A stretch of 64,000 nucleotides of DNA from Lodderomyces elongisporus (lineage: Eukaryota > Ascomycota > Pichiomycetes > Serinales > Debaryomycetaceae), in NCBI RefSeq assembly GCF_030384665.1, contig NC_083676.1, positions 1,240,001-1,304,000 on the forward strand. Reading direction: 5' to 3'. This document shows, piece by piece, positions 19,122-29,541 of the stretch (the stretch's first letter is position 1; each line of letters starts with the position of its first letter). Position numbers and translations under genes: made by a program. The notes below the pieces were generated by a model. It was not told where the DNA came from and did not search any database. It saw only the letters and a list, made by a program, of their open reading frames with translations.

Positions 19122-19135
19122 TGCGGCACTCCGCA
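19122..19135. promoter_or_regulatory. CGG-N4-CCG inverted repeat
   Basis: TGCGGcactCCGCA is a perfect 5-bp inverted repeat with a 4-bp spacer, about 330 bp upstream of the Ypq-like ATG, inside one of few GC-rich patches here. Dimeric zinc-cluster factors bind inverted CGG triplets at factor-specific spacing. The factor is unknown. Confidence 0.4.
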
Positions 19136-19567
19136 ATTCTTTTTTTTTTCTTTTTTTTGATCAGTACATACTATTGTTGAATTTATGATGACTCAAAGTT
19201 TCTTTTCTTTTCTCGTCTCTCTCTGTCTCTCTCTCTCCTTTCCCTTTTCATTTTTGCAACCAAATGGCGGAAATCAAAAAGAAAAAATAAAAAAAAAAAG
19301 AAAAAAGATCAACAACGTGCTACCAAATGAATTCTTTTAACTTCATTATTATTTTATTTGTTCACTCGTAATCCATGAAAAGAAAACAGCTGCTGCCGAC
19401 ATGGTTCAATTCCGTTTAAAGAGGCAATAGGTGGAGCTTTTTGGTTTTCTTTATTTTTTTTTGTTTCTTTTTTTTTATTTCTTTATGTTTTTTGTTTTGC
19501 AGAAATAAAAAAATTAGGGTAAGAGGAGCTATTATACTTGTCCAAAAGAGTGGGGATAGTTACAATG

Positions 19568-19666
19568 ATACGTTTGCGATACATTTACTCTACATTTGCA
19601 ATACATTTGCAATATATTTACAATACATTTACAATACATTTGCAATACATTTACAATACATTTAAA
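19568..19666 (-). repeat. Nine-copy 11-bp array with Pumilio-like motifs after FAA2-like stop
   Basis: Nine head-to-tail 11-bp units, plus-strand consensus ATACATTTRCA. On the mRNA strand of the acyl-CoA synthetase gene the units read TGTAAATGTAT or TGCAAATGTAT, and one (19612-19622) reads TGTAAATATAT, containing the full Puf/Pumilio 8-mer UGUAAAUA. The array starts about 58 nt after the stop codon, so it probably lies in the 3' UTR. Confidence 0.85.
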
Positions 19667-19724
19667 ACTAGACTTATAATATTTCTAAATCAATTTGGAT
19701 AGAAAACTTTGGCATACAAAGTTC

Positions 19725-21983
19725 CTATAGTCTTGCTGCTTGGTGTTTAGCACCGTGGATCAACGACTGCTCAATCTCATACAATTTATGGAAAACATCA
19801 GCAAAAAACCGTTGCGCAATTGGTCTTCGCAATTTAAAGGTTGGTGTTACGACATCCCTTTCAACTGTCAATGGATTGATTTCAATATGAATATTGTGCA
19901 AAAGTTCAAAACCATTTAAATGTTGGCGTACATTGGAATTTAAATGATTGAGAAACTTGGTTTTTGCTTCGACTGAATTCATCTTTTCAAGCATCTCTTT
20001 AGGCAGCATCCCAATCTTGTTGAGACCAAAATTCTCATTAAGAAACTTGAGACCTTGTTCGTATTCAATCCCAACAACACCAATCAAGTATGGCTTAAGT
20101 GAATTTCCATGAACGTAAAGTTGACTAATTGATGGGTTGTTTGACAAATACCGGTTTTCAACTTTTTCCGGTGAGACATATTCTCCTTGCTGCATTTTGA
20201 AAAAGTTCTTGACGCGGTCAATGATTGTAATTCTGCCGTTGGAGTCCACTGTGGCAATATCTCCAGTATGAAACCATCCCTCCTTGTCAATTGCCTTATC
20301 TGTCTCTTCCTGGTTATAATAATATCCTTTGAACATCTGTGGGCCCCTAAGCATAATTTCACCTTGTAGCTTATTTATGTCGTACCCCATATCTGGAACA
20401 GCACGCAATCTAAACTCGCCGGTAGGTGAGATGGAGCCGCATGTACCTGGTTTTGCTTCGTATGCGTCAGTACACGTTATTGCAGCACCTGACTCTGTCA
20501 ATCCATACAATTGTCGCACACCCATGCTTAAGCTGGCCTTGAGATATATCAATGTAGATGCAGCCACTGGTGCTGATGCCGTTTGGACCCAGCGCATCTG
20601 ATCAAATCCAATAGACTTACGTAAATTTGCATATGGAGGGAAGGAATCAAACTTTGTGTGGAATCCGGTCGAGCCATCAGCTTTACCTTGTTGTTCAATC
20701 TTGTACTTTATAATGTCATTAACCGTTTCCTGCTCCTTGGCTGTTAATTGTTTAATTTCTTCTTTAATGAGAGTCTCAATCTTTGTAAGCAACCGTGGTA
20801 CAATTGACATATATGTCGGTTTAAAGATCTTCAAGTCTTCAATCATATTTGTAAATGTATTAATCTTTGTTTGACCCACTGTAGTTTGTGGAAACCCCAA
20901 GTGGTAGCCATTGGTCCATGCAAAAGCACACGTTTCTCGTTCATACAAGTGCGTTAATGGAAGAAGGATGAATGCCTTGTCACCAAGTTGTGCCTGGGGC
21001 TGATAAGCAGTGAGAAACGAGATATATGCTGCTGCACATCTATGTGGAATCATTACACCCTTGGGTTTCGACCCAGTGGTACCCGAAGTGAATGACAATG
21101 TGAATAACGCATCTGGGCTTGGTGATAATTCATTTATGGGCTGTTCTTGTCCTAATTGCTCAACTTGTTGCAAATCTTGCACTTGGATACCCAAAGCGTT
21201 TGCTTTCAGCAACGCAACTTCACTTACAGTACTGATTGGATCCATTGTTACTATTGAGATCAATGCCTCGGTCTCTTTTGGGTATTTTTCTTTCAAGTTG
21301 AGCAATACATCGACTTTATCCGAAGTGCAAACAACAATGGGGGATTGGGTCAAGTGTAAGATATATTGTGAGACATCTGGACCCAAGGTATCGTACAATG
21401 CTGTATTTGTTATAGCATACGACGAAGTTGCCAAGTCGGTCAACACCCATTCTAACCGGTTTACGGCAAAAATGGACAAGATAAAGGAGCAACTTTTTTC
21501 AATCACTTGATCTTTGTTGTTGCATAGATAGTTGGGAATTCCATAACCTGACCAGTCCCTCATATGATTTTTGATTTTCCGATGTGATTCCAATTTGTCG
21601 TTCAAATATGGGTTGTTCAATAATGAACGAAGAATCCCTGCACCCAAATTGTTTTTCCGTTGCCAAACCTCATCATAAGTATAAGCTTCGAATTGGTCGC
21701 CTGATTGCTTTTGTTGGTAGTTGTATGGCCTTGCACTTAAACATGGTCTATTTCCATACTTTTTTGCAGCATAATTAAAATATTTTGCATGTGTATCTAG
21801 TTCTGGGTGTATTGTTGCAATCATGCGATTGGGTATGACCTTGTTCCTGAATGTTTTGGAATAGTTTGTGCTATCATGGTGTAGTTGTGGGTTAGATACT
21901 GAATTGTGAATGTCTTGTTTGAATGGCAATTGGGATATAGCCAAGTCAGCTGTAAAGTCGTGACCACTGTATAAGCTTCCCAT
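19725..21983 (-). CDS. FAA2: Long/medium-chain fatty acyl-CoA synthetase, FAA2-like
   Basis: 752 residues from the ATG at 21981-21983; an upstream extension would need a TTG start. It activates fatty acids to acyl-CoA using ATP. The AMP-binding signature FTSGTTGSKPKG is at ~298-309, YGLTESG near 490, and GWFHTGD plus the downstream IIDRVKNFFK segment near 566-590, all standard for acyl-CoA synthetases. The C-terminus ends A-R-L, a plausible type 1 peroxisomal signal, so a peroxisomal FAA2-type enzyme feeding beta-oxidation is likely. The N-terminus begins MGSLYS, which also fits the N-myristoylation pattern. CUG-clade yeasts carry several FAA2-like copies, so the exact member is open. Confidence 0.85.
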   Translation of the reverse strand: MGSLYSGHDFTADLAISQLPFKQDIHNSVSNPQLHHDSTNYSKTFRNKVIPNRMIATIHPELDTHAKYFNYAAKKYGNRPCLSARPYNYQQKQSGDQFEAYTYDEVWQRKNNLGAGILRSLLNNPYLNDKLESHRKIKNHMRDWSGYGIPNYLCNNKDQVIEKSCSFILSIFAVNRLEWVLTDLATSSYAITNTALYDTLGPDVSQYILHLTQSPIVVCTSDKVDVLLNLKEKYPKETEALISIVTMDPISTVSEVALLKANALGIQVQDLQQVEQLGQEQPINELSPSPDALFTLSFTSGTTGSKPKGVMIPHRCAAAYISFLTAYQPQAQLGDKAFILLPLTHLYERETCAFAWTNGYHLGFPQTTVGQTKINTFTNMIEDLKIFKPTYMSIVPRLLTKIETLIKEEIKQLTAKEQETVNDIIKYKIEQQGKADGSTGFHTKFDSFPPYANLRKSIGFDQMRWVQTASAPVAASTLIYLKASLSMGVRQLYGLTESGAAITCTDAYEAKPGTCGSISPTGEFRLRAVPDMGYDINKLQGEIMLRGPQMFKGYYYNQEETDKAIDKEGWFHTGDIATVDSNGRITIIDRVKNFFKMQQGEYVSPEKVENRYLSNNPSISQLYVHGNSLKPYLIGVVGIEYEQGLKFLNENFGLNKIGMLPKEMLEKMNSVEAKTKFLNHLNSNVRQHLNGFELLHNIHIEINPLTVERDVVTPTFKLRRPIAQRFFADVFHKLYEIEQSLIHGAKHQAARL

Positions 21984-22773
21984 TAGATTTGTGAATCTCA
22001 AAATATCAAAATAAAACAAAAAAACTAGAATTAAGTACTAAAAAAAAAACAGAAAAAATTGTAAAGTATACGAGGATTGGTTAATTATTTATTTGGTTGG
22101 CTCTTGTGGCTGTTTATAATACGAAGAAGAAAATTGACATTGAGATATTTCGTTTATAAACATTGCCCTTTCCAATCTATTTATACTTTGTTATCAATAA
22201 TATAGATCATCAACGTTTACAAAGTATTTGTTTCTCCCCTTAACACACAAAAACAACTTCGACACAATTACAAGTAATGAGGGGTAACTTACTCCATCCG
22301 GAAACCAAGCGATAAAACAAACGAAAAAAAAAAAAAAAAGGAAGAAAAAAGGAAAAGAAAAAAAAACAAAAATATTTGAAGAACAAGTAAAGGTGCAAAG
22401 TGCTTGAACTTGGGGGCGGAATCAAAAAGTGCCGCTCAGCACCCATCCCCAACTATTCACCAAATTCTCCACATCTTGGTTTCATTTGTACCAACCCCAC
22501 AAACCCACTCTTTAGCATTTTCTTTTTTTTTAAGACTAAAGAAAGTAAAAAACACTCCATATTCACTTAAAGACAAAAACAAGTGGAGAAAAAAAAAGGG
22601 TTGAGTCCGTATTGTAAAAGCTATCTCGTTTTATCAATTCTGTGGGTTACGAGGTTAAGTGCATACTTAAAAAAGCGGAATAAAGAAATAGAAAAAAAAA
22701 TCAGTGCGGATATCGGGTAATTGGAAATTAAGGAGAATTCAGTAATATGGGAACAACTCCGAAAGCTAATAGA

Positions 22774-22835
22774 GATTCAGTAACCAACAGCTCTAAGTAT
22801 TAAAGATTCCGAAACCAACAGCTCTGAGTATTAAA
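22774..22835. repeat. 31-bp tandem duplication
   Basis: Units 22774-22804 and 22805-22835 both run from GATTC to AGTATTAAA and share the core ACCAACAGCTCT; they differ at four positions. It lies about 790 bp upstream of the FAA2-like ATG. Confidence 0.85.
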
Positions 22836-24200
22836 GGTTACTATGTGTTTTTCTCATTGGGAAAAGAATGGCATACGTAAAAGAAAAAAGCAAATTAATG
22901 TAAGGGATATTGAAGGAAGGAGCAAGAACAACAAAAGAATGAAAGAAAAAAAAAAGAAACAGCCAACACCAAGAAATAGGAATGAGTTCTTCAACAACAT
23001 CGTCGTTTTGTTTGGTCTCCTCTCTTTTTTTCTTCGGTTATCCACGGCAATCAGTATTGTTGCCAACCCATTCTGCTTAAACCTAAACTGGACTTTGGAT
23101 AAGAAAAAAAAGGTTGGTGTGTGGTGGTAGGTGGGAAGAAGAAGAAGAAGAAGAAGAAGGGGAGGAGCAGGAGCAAGAGGGGTAAGTACCAATGGCTTAG
23201 AGTATAATGTCTATTGTGGTCATAAAGTGGGGACATCTATTCTTTTCTTTTCTATTTTTTTGTTCTGTACTTTTCTAGCGCTATGTCAACAGAAAACACC
23301 ACTTTTCGTTCCTGCCACTTTATTCACATTTGTCAATTCTTTTCCCCCCCACAAAAGCAGAGAACAAAAAAAGGTTAATTGCGCAACAACATTTAACAAA
23401 CAACAATAAGAAGAAAGGAGCTAAAAAAAATATATATATATAAAAAAAAATTCGATGCAAATGGATGAAGCGAGTTTATATTGTGCGCAACCATCTCCAC
23501 TTTCCTTATTGCCCTGTTCTAGCAAGTATAAATATTTTTTTGCTGCCACTTGTACATAGAGTTACCCACGGAAATCAAGACAAATTTATATACTAGATAC
23601 AACCCTTACAAGAGAGATGTGAAGATAAAGAAATAATGGAATAATCTTCTTCATTGTTTGACAAAATAGAAGCAAAAAAAAAGCAAAAAAAAGCAAGAAA
23701 AAGCAAAAAGCAAAAGACAGAATAATAAGTTTGATTTATCTTGGGTTTGCAATAGATGTAACTATAGTATATGGCCAATATGAACCTTTTTAAAAGGTTA
23801 AGAATAGCAATTCATAAAGCACCTAGTTCTAGATGTGGCAATGTTTTATATTGAAGTCAAAAGCAGGTTACAGCGCGATAGACAACCTTGGTATCCCCAA
23901 CAAACTTTTCTAAAAGATGTATTACCTTTATGCGTTTATCGTTTCCAGCTTTACGCCAATGCAAAGAGTAATCTCATCTGAAAAAGACGAATGGTTTCAA
24001 TCCCAAAGCTTCTTAGTTGTAAAATGTGACTTTTTTTCTCTTTAAAGTAGCAACTTTTTAACAGTCTCTTTAACGGTTTCTTTAACAGTCTCTTTGATCA
24101 AGTCAAAGTGATTTAAATGCAAGACAGGTTTCTTCATTCCTCAATTATGTTACTAATTTATCCTTCCCAACCATCCAACTCTTGCTCCTTACATATCGAA

Positions 24201-24239
24201 ACATTTTCTCTCCACATTTTCTATCCACATTTTCTCTCC
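24201..24239. repeat. 13-bp tandem repeat
   Basis: Three units of ACATTTTCTMTCC (24201-24213, 24214-24226, 24227-24239) and a diverged fourth. Located just beyond the SGF11 stop codon. Confidence 0.8.
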
Positions 24240-24399
24240 ACATTTTCTTCATCCAATTTCCTCCGGTGTCAACTAATTATCAAAAGTTCACGGTAGTGTC
24301 AGTTAACTGAAAGTCTTTAGATCAAACTTCATTAGCATACATCAAATAGCTGGACTAAAAATGGTACATTCTTTTCAATCACGCAAGAATAAGACATAA

Positions 24400-24851
24400 T
24401 CACTTCCTCTTTCTATCCAAACATTTATTAATATGTTGAGCAAACCTTCCTCCTGCAATCTTTCTCCCACAATTGTCACACGAAAAATATCGTGACGCCT
24501 CTATTCCCTTGAGTTTGCTCCTATCCTGACCAAAGATATCCTTATTGGTATCTGCCAGTTGCAAGTTTGTCGCCAACTTATCCAATTCAGGGATTGAAAC
24601 AGTTGCTTGTGCCATACAAGCATGGTCGGCAAAATGAGTCACAACCTGGTTCCTTATAATATTATTTATCATGTCATCTAGTAGTGAATTTGCCTATAAC
24701 ATTAAAAAAAAAGGAAAAATCGTTAATATTGATTTTGTTCCAACGTTGAAATTGTTTAATTATAAGAAACATGCAAAAAGAAAAGAAGAAAAGAAAAAAA
24801 CGAAAAGCCAGAACATACTACCATTCCATATGTGACATTTTCATTGGCCAT
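24400..24851 (-). CDS. SGF11: SAGA deubiquitinating-module subunit Sgf11 (two exons)
   Basis: Spliced gene: exon 1 24819-24851 (11 codons), intron 24694-24818, exon 2 24400-24693; 108 residues in all. The intron has donor GTATGT, branch-like TATTAAC (24722-24728) and acceptor TTATAG, and splicing is in frame. Without it the ORF begins at an internal Met (24672) and loses the start of the helix that docks with the module. The joined N-terminus (ANSLLDDMINNIIRNQV) matches the helical pattern of yeast Sgf11. The C-terminal zinc finger is FSCDNCGRKIAGGRFAQHINKC, the Sgf11 C-x2-C...H-x3-C type. Sgf11 works with Ubp8, Sus1 and Sgf73 to remove ubiquitin from histone H2B. Confidence 0.88.
24694..24818 (-). 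other. SGF11: Spliceosomal intron of SGF11
   Basis: 125 nt on the minus strand, from GTATGT (24818-24813) to TATAG, with TATTAAC at 24728-24722. It removes a stretch that would otherwise break the frame. Confidence 0.85.
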
Positions 24852-25194
24852 GTTTCTTAGAAACAGCGATTGGTTGCAAATTATAAACAGATGAGATTAA
24901 GATCGATAGAGTAAAAGTAAAAGTAAAAGTAAAAAAGAAAAAGAAACAAAAAAGATAAAAGTAGAAAAAAAGAATAATTGATGCGGGAGAGTTCTCGACC
25001 TTTGCTCGCAATCAAAATAACGTGAAAACAGAAATGGGACCAAAAAAACAGCATCAAACAGAGATTAGAAAAACAAAGAAAGGGAAAAAGGAAAAAGAAA
25101 AATGGAAAAGAAATTAAACACTACTTTATGGTGCGGCTCTCTTGTGATGCTTTCTTATGAAGATAATATTAGTAACACATATAAATACGTATAA
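24852..25194. promoter_or_regulatory. Divergent promoter SGF11/SEN54
   Basis: 343 bp of A-rich DNA between two divergently transcribed genes, with an (AGTAAA)n-like run near 24910-24935. No specific factor site identified. Confidence 0.45.
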
Positions 25195-26643
25195 ATGTCA
25201 CACAACGTATATAACAACGACTACGACGCCGATGACGACGACGATGGCAGCCAAATAAGACCTTCGAAAGTAATCTTGGAAGATGATGATGAAGTTCAAG
25301 ACTGGAAATTATTAGGTCAGCCCCAAAATCGTGGCCCACAAGCTTCCATATGCAAGTCATCTTCAATAACAACAACAACAAAAACAACAACAAACGCAAC
25401 TGCTGCTATTGCTACTGCTACTGCCGCTGCACCACTGGCATCATCCTCAATTCCACGACGCGGAGAAAAAGAGTTTGAACCCGATGGCACACAGGTTCAG
25501 ATATCCTCACTTGAGGAATCTCAAAATGCAATGTTTAACGCACTACTGAATACACGGGGTCACCACTTGAGACAGAAACTTGTTGGAGTTTGGTCTATGC
25601 GTCTTCAAGAATGTTTAATATTCAATATCAGAGGGAAATTCTTCCAAGACATGGGTGCTGCTAAAGGATCAGTAGTATACTTGAATGCCGTCGAGACGGT
25701 GTACTTGTGTGAACGTGGAAGCTTAGTTGTGTACTTGTCAAATGATGAATTTGATCTATGGCTTACGGGCAGTATGGAACCAGAGGATTTTGATGTTGAA
25801 ACCAAATTGATGGCTTTGGATTTGGAATTTTTATACTGCTTAACAAAAATCAATTTGTCGAAGTATCTAGTCTACTCGCACCTCAAACGATTAGGCTATA
25901 TTGTGCTTGAGCATCACAATGAGATAAAATCGGCATCGGAATTTGACATTAAAGAGGAAACTGAGTTGGAAGACGTATCATTTTGGAAATTACCAAGAAA
26001 ATGGGGAGTACTATCGTACCCAGCATTGCATAATAGACATATGTCCACGGCCAATTATTTCAAATATACGCCAATATTTAAAGCCATAGCTATACAACAT
26101 TTGAAGATAGCGGAATCCAAAAACAGCCTGCAGCACTCTAAATTGCAATTAACTTATAATGTGTGGAAACCAACACCTTCATTTTCCAAGAAAAACCCAC
26201 CAAAACCAGATTTTCAATTAGTTGTTGTGGATGCAGAAAAGACACCTATGTATTTATCGTACGCACAAATCAATAATCTTCAACAACAGTTGGCACAAAT
26301 AGAGGTACTGGATAAACTGCAAACTAATAAAAACCCTAAACCATCAGTCAAAAAGAAAGAACCACGCGTAGAATCCAAGAAGCAAATACAAGCAAAGAGG
26401 AATGCAGAAAGGCAATCCAAATTGGATATTTCCATACAAGAGAGAAATACGTATTTGAGGAAAAGAGATGAGAGTTGGAAAAATGGATTTGATAAAGTGA
26501 TTGCGGCAGTTGTAAACCAAGGTCTAATAAGTTTTGTTCAGTTGTCATCTGGCAATTTCAGGTGTTTGGAAAGTGACGCAAAAAAAGTATTGGATCTGAT
26601 ATATCCCGAAAGAGATCATTCGTTAGTCTACAATGAAATATGA
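25195..26643 (+). CDS. SEN54: tRNA-splicing endonuclease subunit Sen54
   Basis: 482 residues, close to S. cerevisiae Sen54 (467). Sen54 is a structural subunit of the four-part endonuclease that cuts introns from pre-tRNA. The N-terminal third contains the family block RQKLVGVW followed by GAAKGSVVYLNAVETVYLCERGSL. The C-terminus (VVDAEKTPMYLSY and FRCLESDAKKVLDLIYPERD) fits the Sen54 C-terminal fold that pairs with the catalytic subunit Sen2. Near residues 56-85 is a Thr/Ala-rich low-complexity stretch from ACA/ACT/GCT repeats. The ATG at 25195 is the first in frame. Confidence 0.9.
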   Translation: MSHNVYNNDYDADDDDDGSQIRPSKVILEDDDEVQDWKLLGQPQNRGPQASICKSSSITTTTKTTTNATAAIATATAAAPLASSSIPRRGEKEFEPDGTQVQISSLEESQNAMFNALLNTRGHHLRQKLVGVWSMRLQECLIFNIRGKFFQDMGAAKGSVVYLNAVETVYLCERGSLVVYLSNDEFDLWLTGSMEPEDFDVETKLMALDLEFLYCLTKINLSKYLVYSHLKRLGYIVLEHHNEIKSASEFDIKEETELEDVSFWKLPRKWGVLSYPALHNRHMSTANYFKYTPIFKAIAIQHLKIAESKNSLQHSKLQLTYNVWKPTPSFSKKNPPKPDFQLVVVDAEKTPMYLSYAQINNLQQQLAQIEVLDKLQTNKNPKPSVKKKEPRVESKKQIQAKRNAERQSKLDISIQERNTYLRKRDESWKNGFDKVIAAVVNQGLISFVQLSSGNFRCLESDAKKVLDLIYPERDHSLVYNEI

Positions 26644-27021
26644 GAATAGAGTCTCTAATTTAGGAATATAACAGACAACCAAAAAGGAAAGGAAAAAAAA
26701 ATCATCAAAACAAAAGAGAACGAGATGGAAAGGAATTTTATAGATAGAAAAAAGAAATAAAGAATCTAATGCATTTTTAGAGAGTCGGGTGTTCATCTGT
26801 GAGTGGTTTCTTTTATTGATACTATTATCGTCATTAACCTCAGAATTTTTCTTTCTTTTTGTTATTGTTGTTATTATTATCATTATTTCTAGTGGTTCTC
26901 TTGTCCACCTGATCACGCCCAGTCCAGTCTGCCAATTCTTTAGTGTTTTTTTCTTTTCTTTTATCCTTTAATTTTTTCTCCATCTTTTTCCATTTCCAGT
27001 TCATCTTCTTTTTTTATTGTT
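26644..27021. other. Convergent intergenic SEN54/SKN1-type gene
   Basis: 378 bp between two 3' ends, T-rich toward the right; polyadenylation signals for both genes are expected here. A short TTATTATTATCATTATT tract lies near 26870. No gene seen. Confidence 0.5.
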
Positions 27022-28804
27022 TCAGCAACCAGTGAGTTTATTCTTTGGGAACTTGTATCCACCTTTTTCAAATGTGGTGAAATTAGTATTCATGTAAATA
27101 TTCAAATGGTCCTGAATATAATCATATGTTGGGTAGTCATCGGGGTCACATCCCATATTCACTTCGTCCTCGGGTTGGTACACTCGAACATAATCGACTC
27201 TCATTTTGGATGGAAAGGACAAACTGGGCCAATCGATATAGGCCCATGAATTACTTATACCCAAATTCATAATTATGCTTATTGGCTCTTTGGGAATTTG
27301 TCTCCAGCCAATATTTCCGTTGGGGTGCAATGCCGTTGAAAACATGGTGAATGTTGGCTCGTTACCTACAAACCACGTGATATACCCATCATCGTCGTTA
27401 TTCAAAAATTCATAGCCGTATTTTTGAAAGTGATGGCCCAAACCTTCGCCCTTTTCGTACCATGTTCTATTAAGCATAGTTACCCCAGAAACAGCTTGTT
27501 GGAATGGTCCACCGGCATAGGTGTTCATCAATGTTACCGTCAGATTATGTAACTCAATAAAGTTGTAATCGGGCATATACCATATATCGTATGGAGCAAT
27601 TTGCAATGATTGTGAGACTCGTCCTGTAGTGCCATGAATCTCACCTTCAAGAGCATCAATTTCGGGTGCACCACGACCAACACCAGGGTTTGGATGCGAT
27701 TCTCCTGGGCAAGTACATTTATTGAGTCTTTGTCCTGGCAAGTATGAAATTCCGTCTGGAGATGATTGGTTTGGTGTGATTCCCGCATCACACGAGTTAT
27801 AAGTATATGGCCAAACTCCTTCTGTGGTGGCCAAGTATCCAGGTCTGCCCAAATTTCCCATTGACCATAATCCTGGCCAGAGCCCTGAAACACTGCCATA
27901 ACCTGGTAGCATTGCAGAAAACTCCAACTTTCCCTGAGTATAACACATTTTGTTCCATGATTGCACCATCCCTGACCGATAATGTAGATTGTGGTTTTCA
28001 AATGCATCAAGAGTGAGCTCAAGAGTACCGTTTCTAGTTGTTACAGCGTCAGGGTCATACCATTCCAAATCCTGTGTTGCAGCATAGTGCAAATCAGGCG
28101 CGGTAAAGAATTGATCATCGCCATCGTAAAAAGTCCTTCCTTCAACGTTGAACTCGTCGCTAAACACCAATTTCCATACTCGACCATCTTGGCCGATATT
28201 TGTTAATGCTGATTCTGGAGTATCTGGATCTACAAGTGACTGGCGTATGGCACTTAGCATTGGGTATTTATACCTCGTCAAGATTTCATAAACTCGAGGT
28301 TGTGCTGGCTGAACATTATTGGTAAAGGTTAATACGGGCAAGAGGACAAACACCAATATTGCGGCAATCAACATCATGATTAGTGCCACAAGTCCGCCAA
28401 AAGATCTGCGATCCATATTTTTCAAATCGGACATAAATCTATTCTCGTCATATTCTGCATCCTTAACCGGGTCTGGGTTATGCAAGTAATCGTCTGGTTC
28501 TTTTTCATCTATGCTCAAGGGGAATTGGCTTGCTGGGTACCCTCCAAAGGGTGAAAACTCATAGTCATAACTTGAATTGTTTGAGATTGGGTTTGGTGAT
28601 GAAGCATAGTTGAATGTTGATGATGAGGCGTTATCGTCCAAGAGTAGATTTGAAGCAGATGCTTGGCTTGAATGGTTTGCATAGCCAAAAAATGCTTCTT
28701 TTGGGTACCGATCATACTGCTGTGCACCACATGCTGAACCACCACTGCTTCCCCCACCTACTGTGTATGCACTAGTAGTGTTATTGTTACTGTTACTATT
28801 ACTA

Positions 28805-28836
<32 letters not shown>

Positions 28837-29541
28837 ACTGTTTCCCATTATGGATGTTGCGGTAGATCTCCTTAATGATGAATTATACGTGTTTGAAGAG
28901 CCATAATGGTGATTCAATGGTAGGTGTGATAAAGTATTGGGTGACAGATTCAAGGGATCTGAGTCCGAGCCTGAGCCTGAGCCTGATTCTGAGTTTGGGT
29001 CCGATTCTATATCTAATTCCGATCTGTATGATCTCGAGTAAAAATCTTGTGGAGGATTGTTTTGTGTTTGATAGTTGTGTGAGTTGTAACTCAAGTTCTG
29101 AAAAGAGTTATTGTGTGGTATAGAAGATGAAAAATGTTGGTGGTTTTTTGGTGACTGTTGTTGCTGATACTGCGAATACGTGAGTTGGTTCTGATTATCC
29201 AGCGGTCGCGTATAGTAAACAGATTCTGAGTCAGTATTGCTTATTGGTCTCGAGTGTGAGTTGTACTGCAGGGGGTATCCATCGTTGTAAATATCTTCTT
29301 GTTGCTGATCTGCAAAAGGGTTCTGCTCTTGTGAAGATGAGGATTGTGATTGCGAATGTGATTGTGAATGTGATTGTGAAGTGTATGGACCGTTTTTTTG
29401 GTTTTGAAATTGGTCATATTGGTGTTCATAGTTATTGTTATTTGGGTTACTTTGACCACTACTCTTATGGCTGAATGATACACCATCTTCATTGGTAAGG
29501 TTGATGACTGGAGTTGTGCCGGGTGTCAAATTTCGTCTCAT
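27022..29541 (-). CDS. SKN1: Beta-1,6-glucan synthesis protein, KRE6/SKN1 family (copy 1)
   Basis: 839 residues from the ATG at 29539-29541; a GTG would be needed to extend it. It is a type II membrane protein of the secretory pathway needed for cell-wall beta-1,6-glucan. The long cytosolic N-terminus is Ser/Gln/Asn-rich (HSQSHSQ repeats, an Asn run near 28,790-28,850). The juxtamembrane block SPFGGYPASQFPLSIDEKEP is almost identical to copy 2. One membrane span lies at ~382-405. The lumenal GH16-like domain has E627-I-D629-A-L-E632, the place of the catalytic acids. C. albicans has adjacent KRE6 and SKN1; which copy is which is not resolved here. Confidence 0.85.

Larger units (their letters stand above)
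18796..19724. other. Intergenic between Ypq-like gene and FAA2-like gene
   Basis: The part near 18,796-19,300 is the Ypq-like promoter, with pyrimidine tracts and the inverted repeat TGCGG-CACT-CCGCA at 19122-19135. The part near 19,560-19,724 is the 3' flank of the acyl-CoA synthetase gene and carries an 11-bp tandem array. No gene found. Confidence 0.5.
21984..24399. other. 2.4-kb intergenic region upstream of FAA2-like gene
   Basis: No protein or RNA gene recognised. It holds a 31-bp direct tandem duplication (22774-22835), several CGG/CCG triplets (22419, 22431, 22675, 22699), a (GAA)n run near 23138-23159, a TATATATA tract at 23431-23441, and a 13-bp repeat at 24201-24239 near the SGF11 3' side. 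The length is large for one promoter. Confidence 0.45.

Noticed and set aside
19403..19413. GGTTCAATTCC, matching a tRNA B-box
   Set aside because: Flanking bases do not form a T-stem and no A-box or acceptor stem is present.
21984..22019. N-terminal extension of the acyl-CoA synthetase
   Set aside because: It would need a TTG start; the ATG at 21981-21983 begins a sensible N-terminus. The same reasoning trimmed the starts at 12362, 17227, 29556, 49886 and 57139.
22417..22434. CGG...CCG pair upstream of the FAA2-like gene as an oleate response element
   Set aside because: The spacing is 12 bp and the internal T-N-A pattern of the yeast oleate element is missing.
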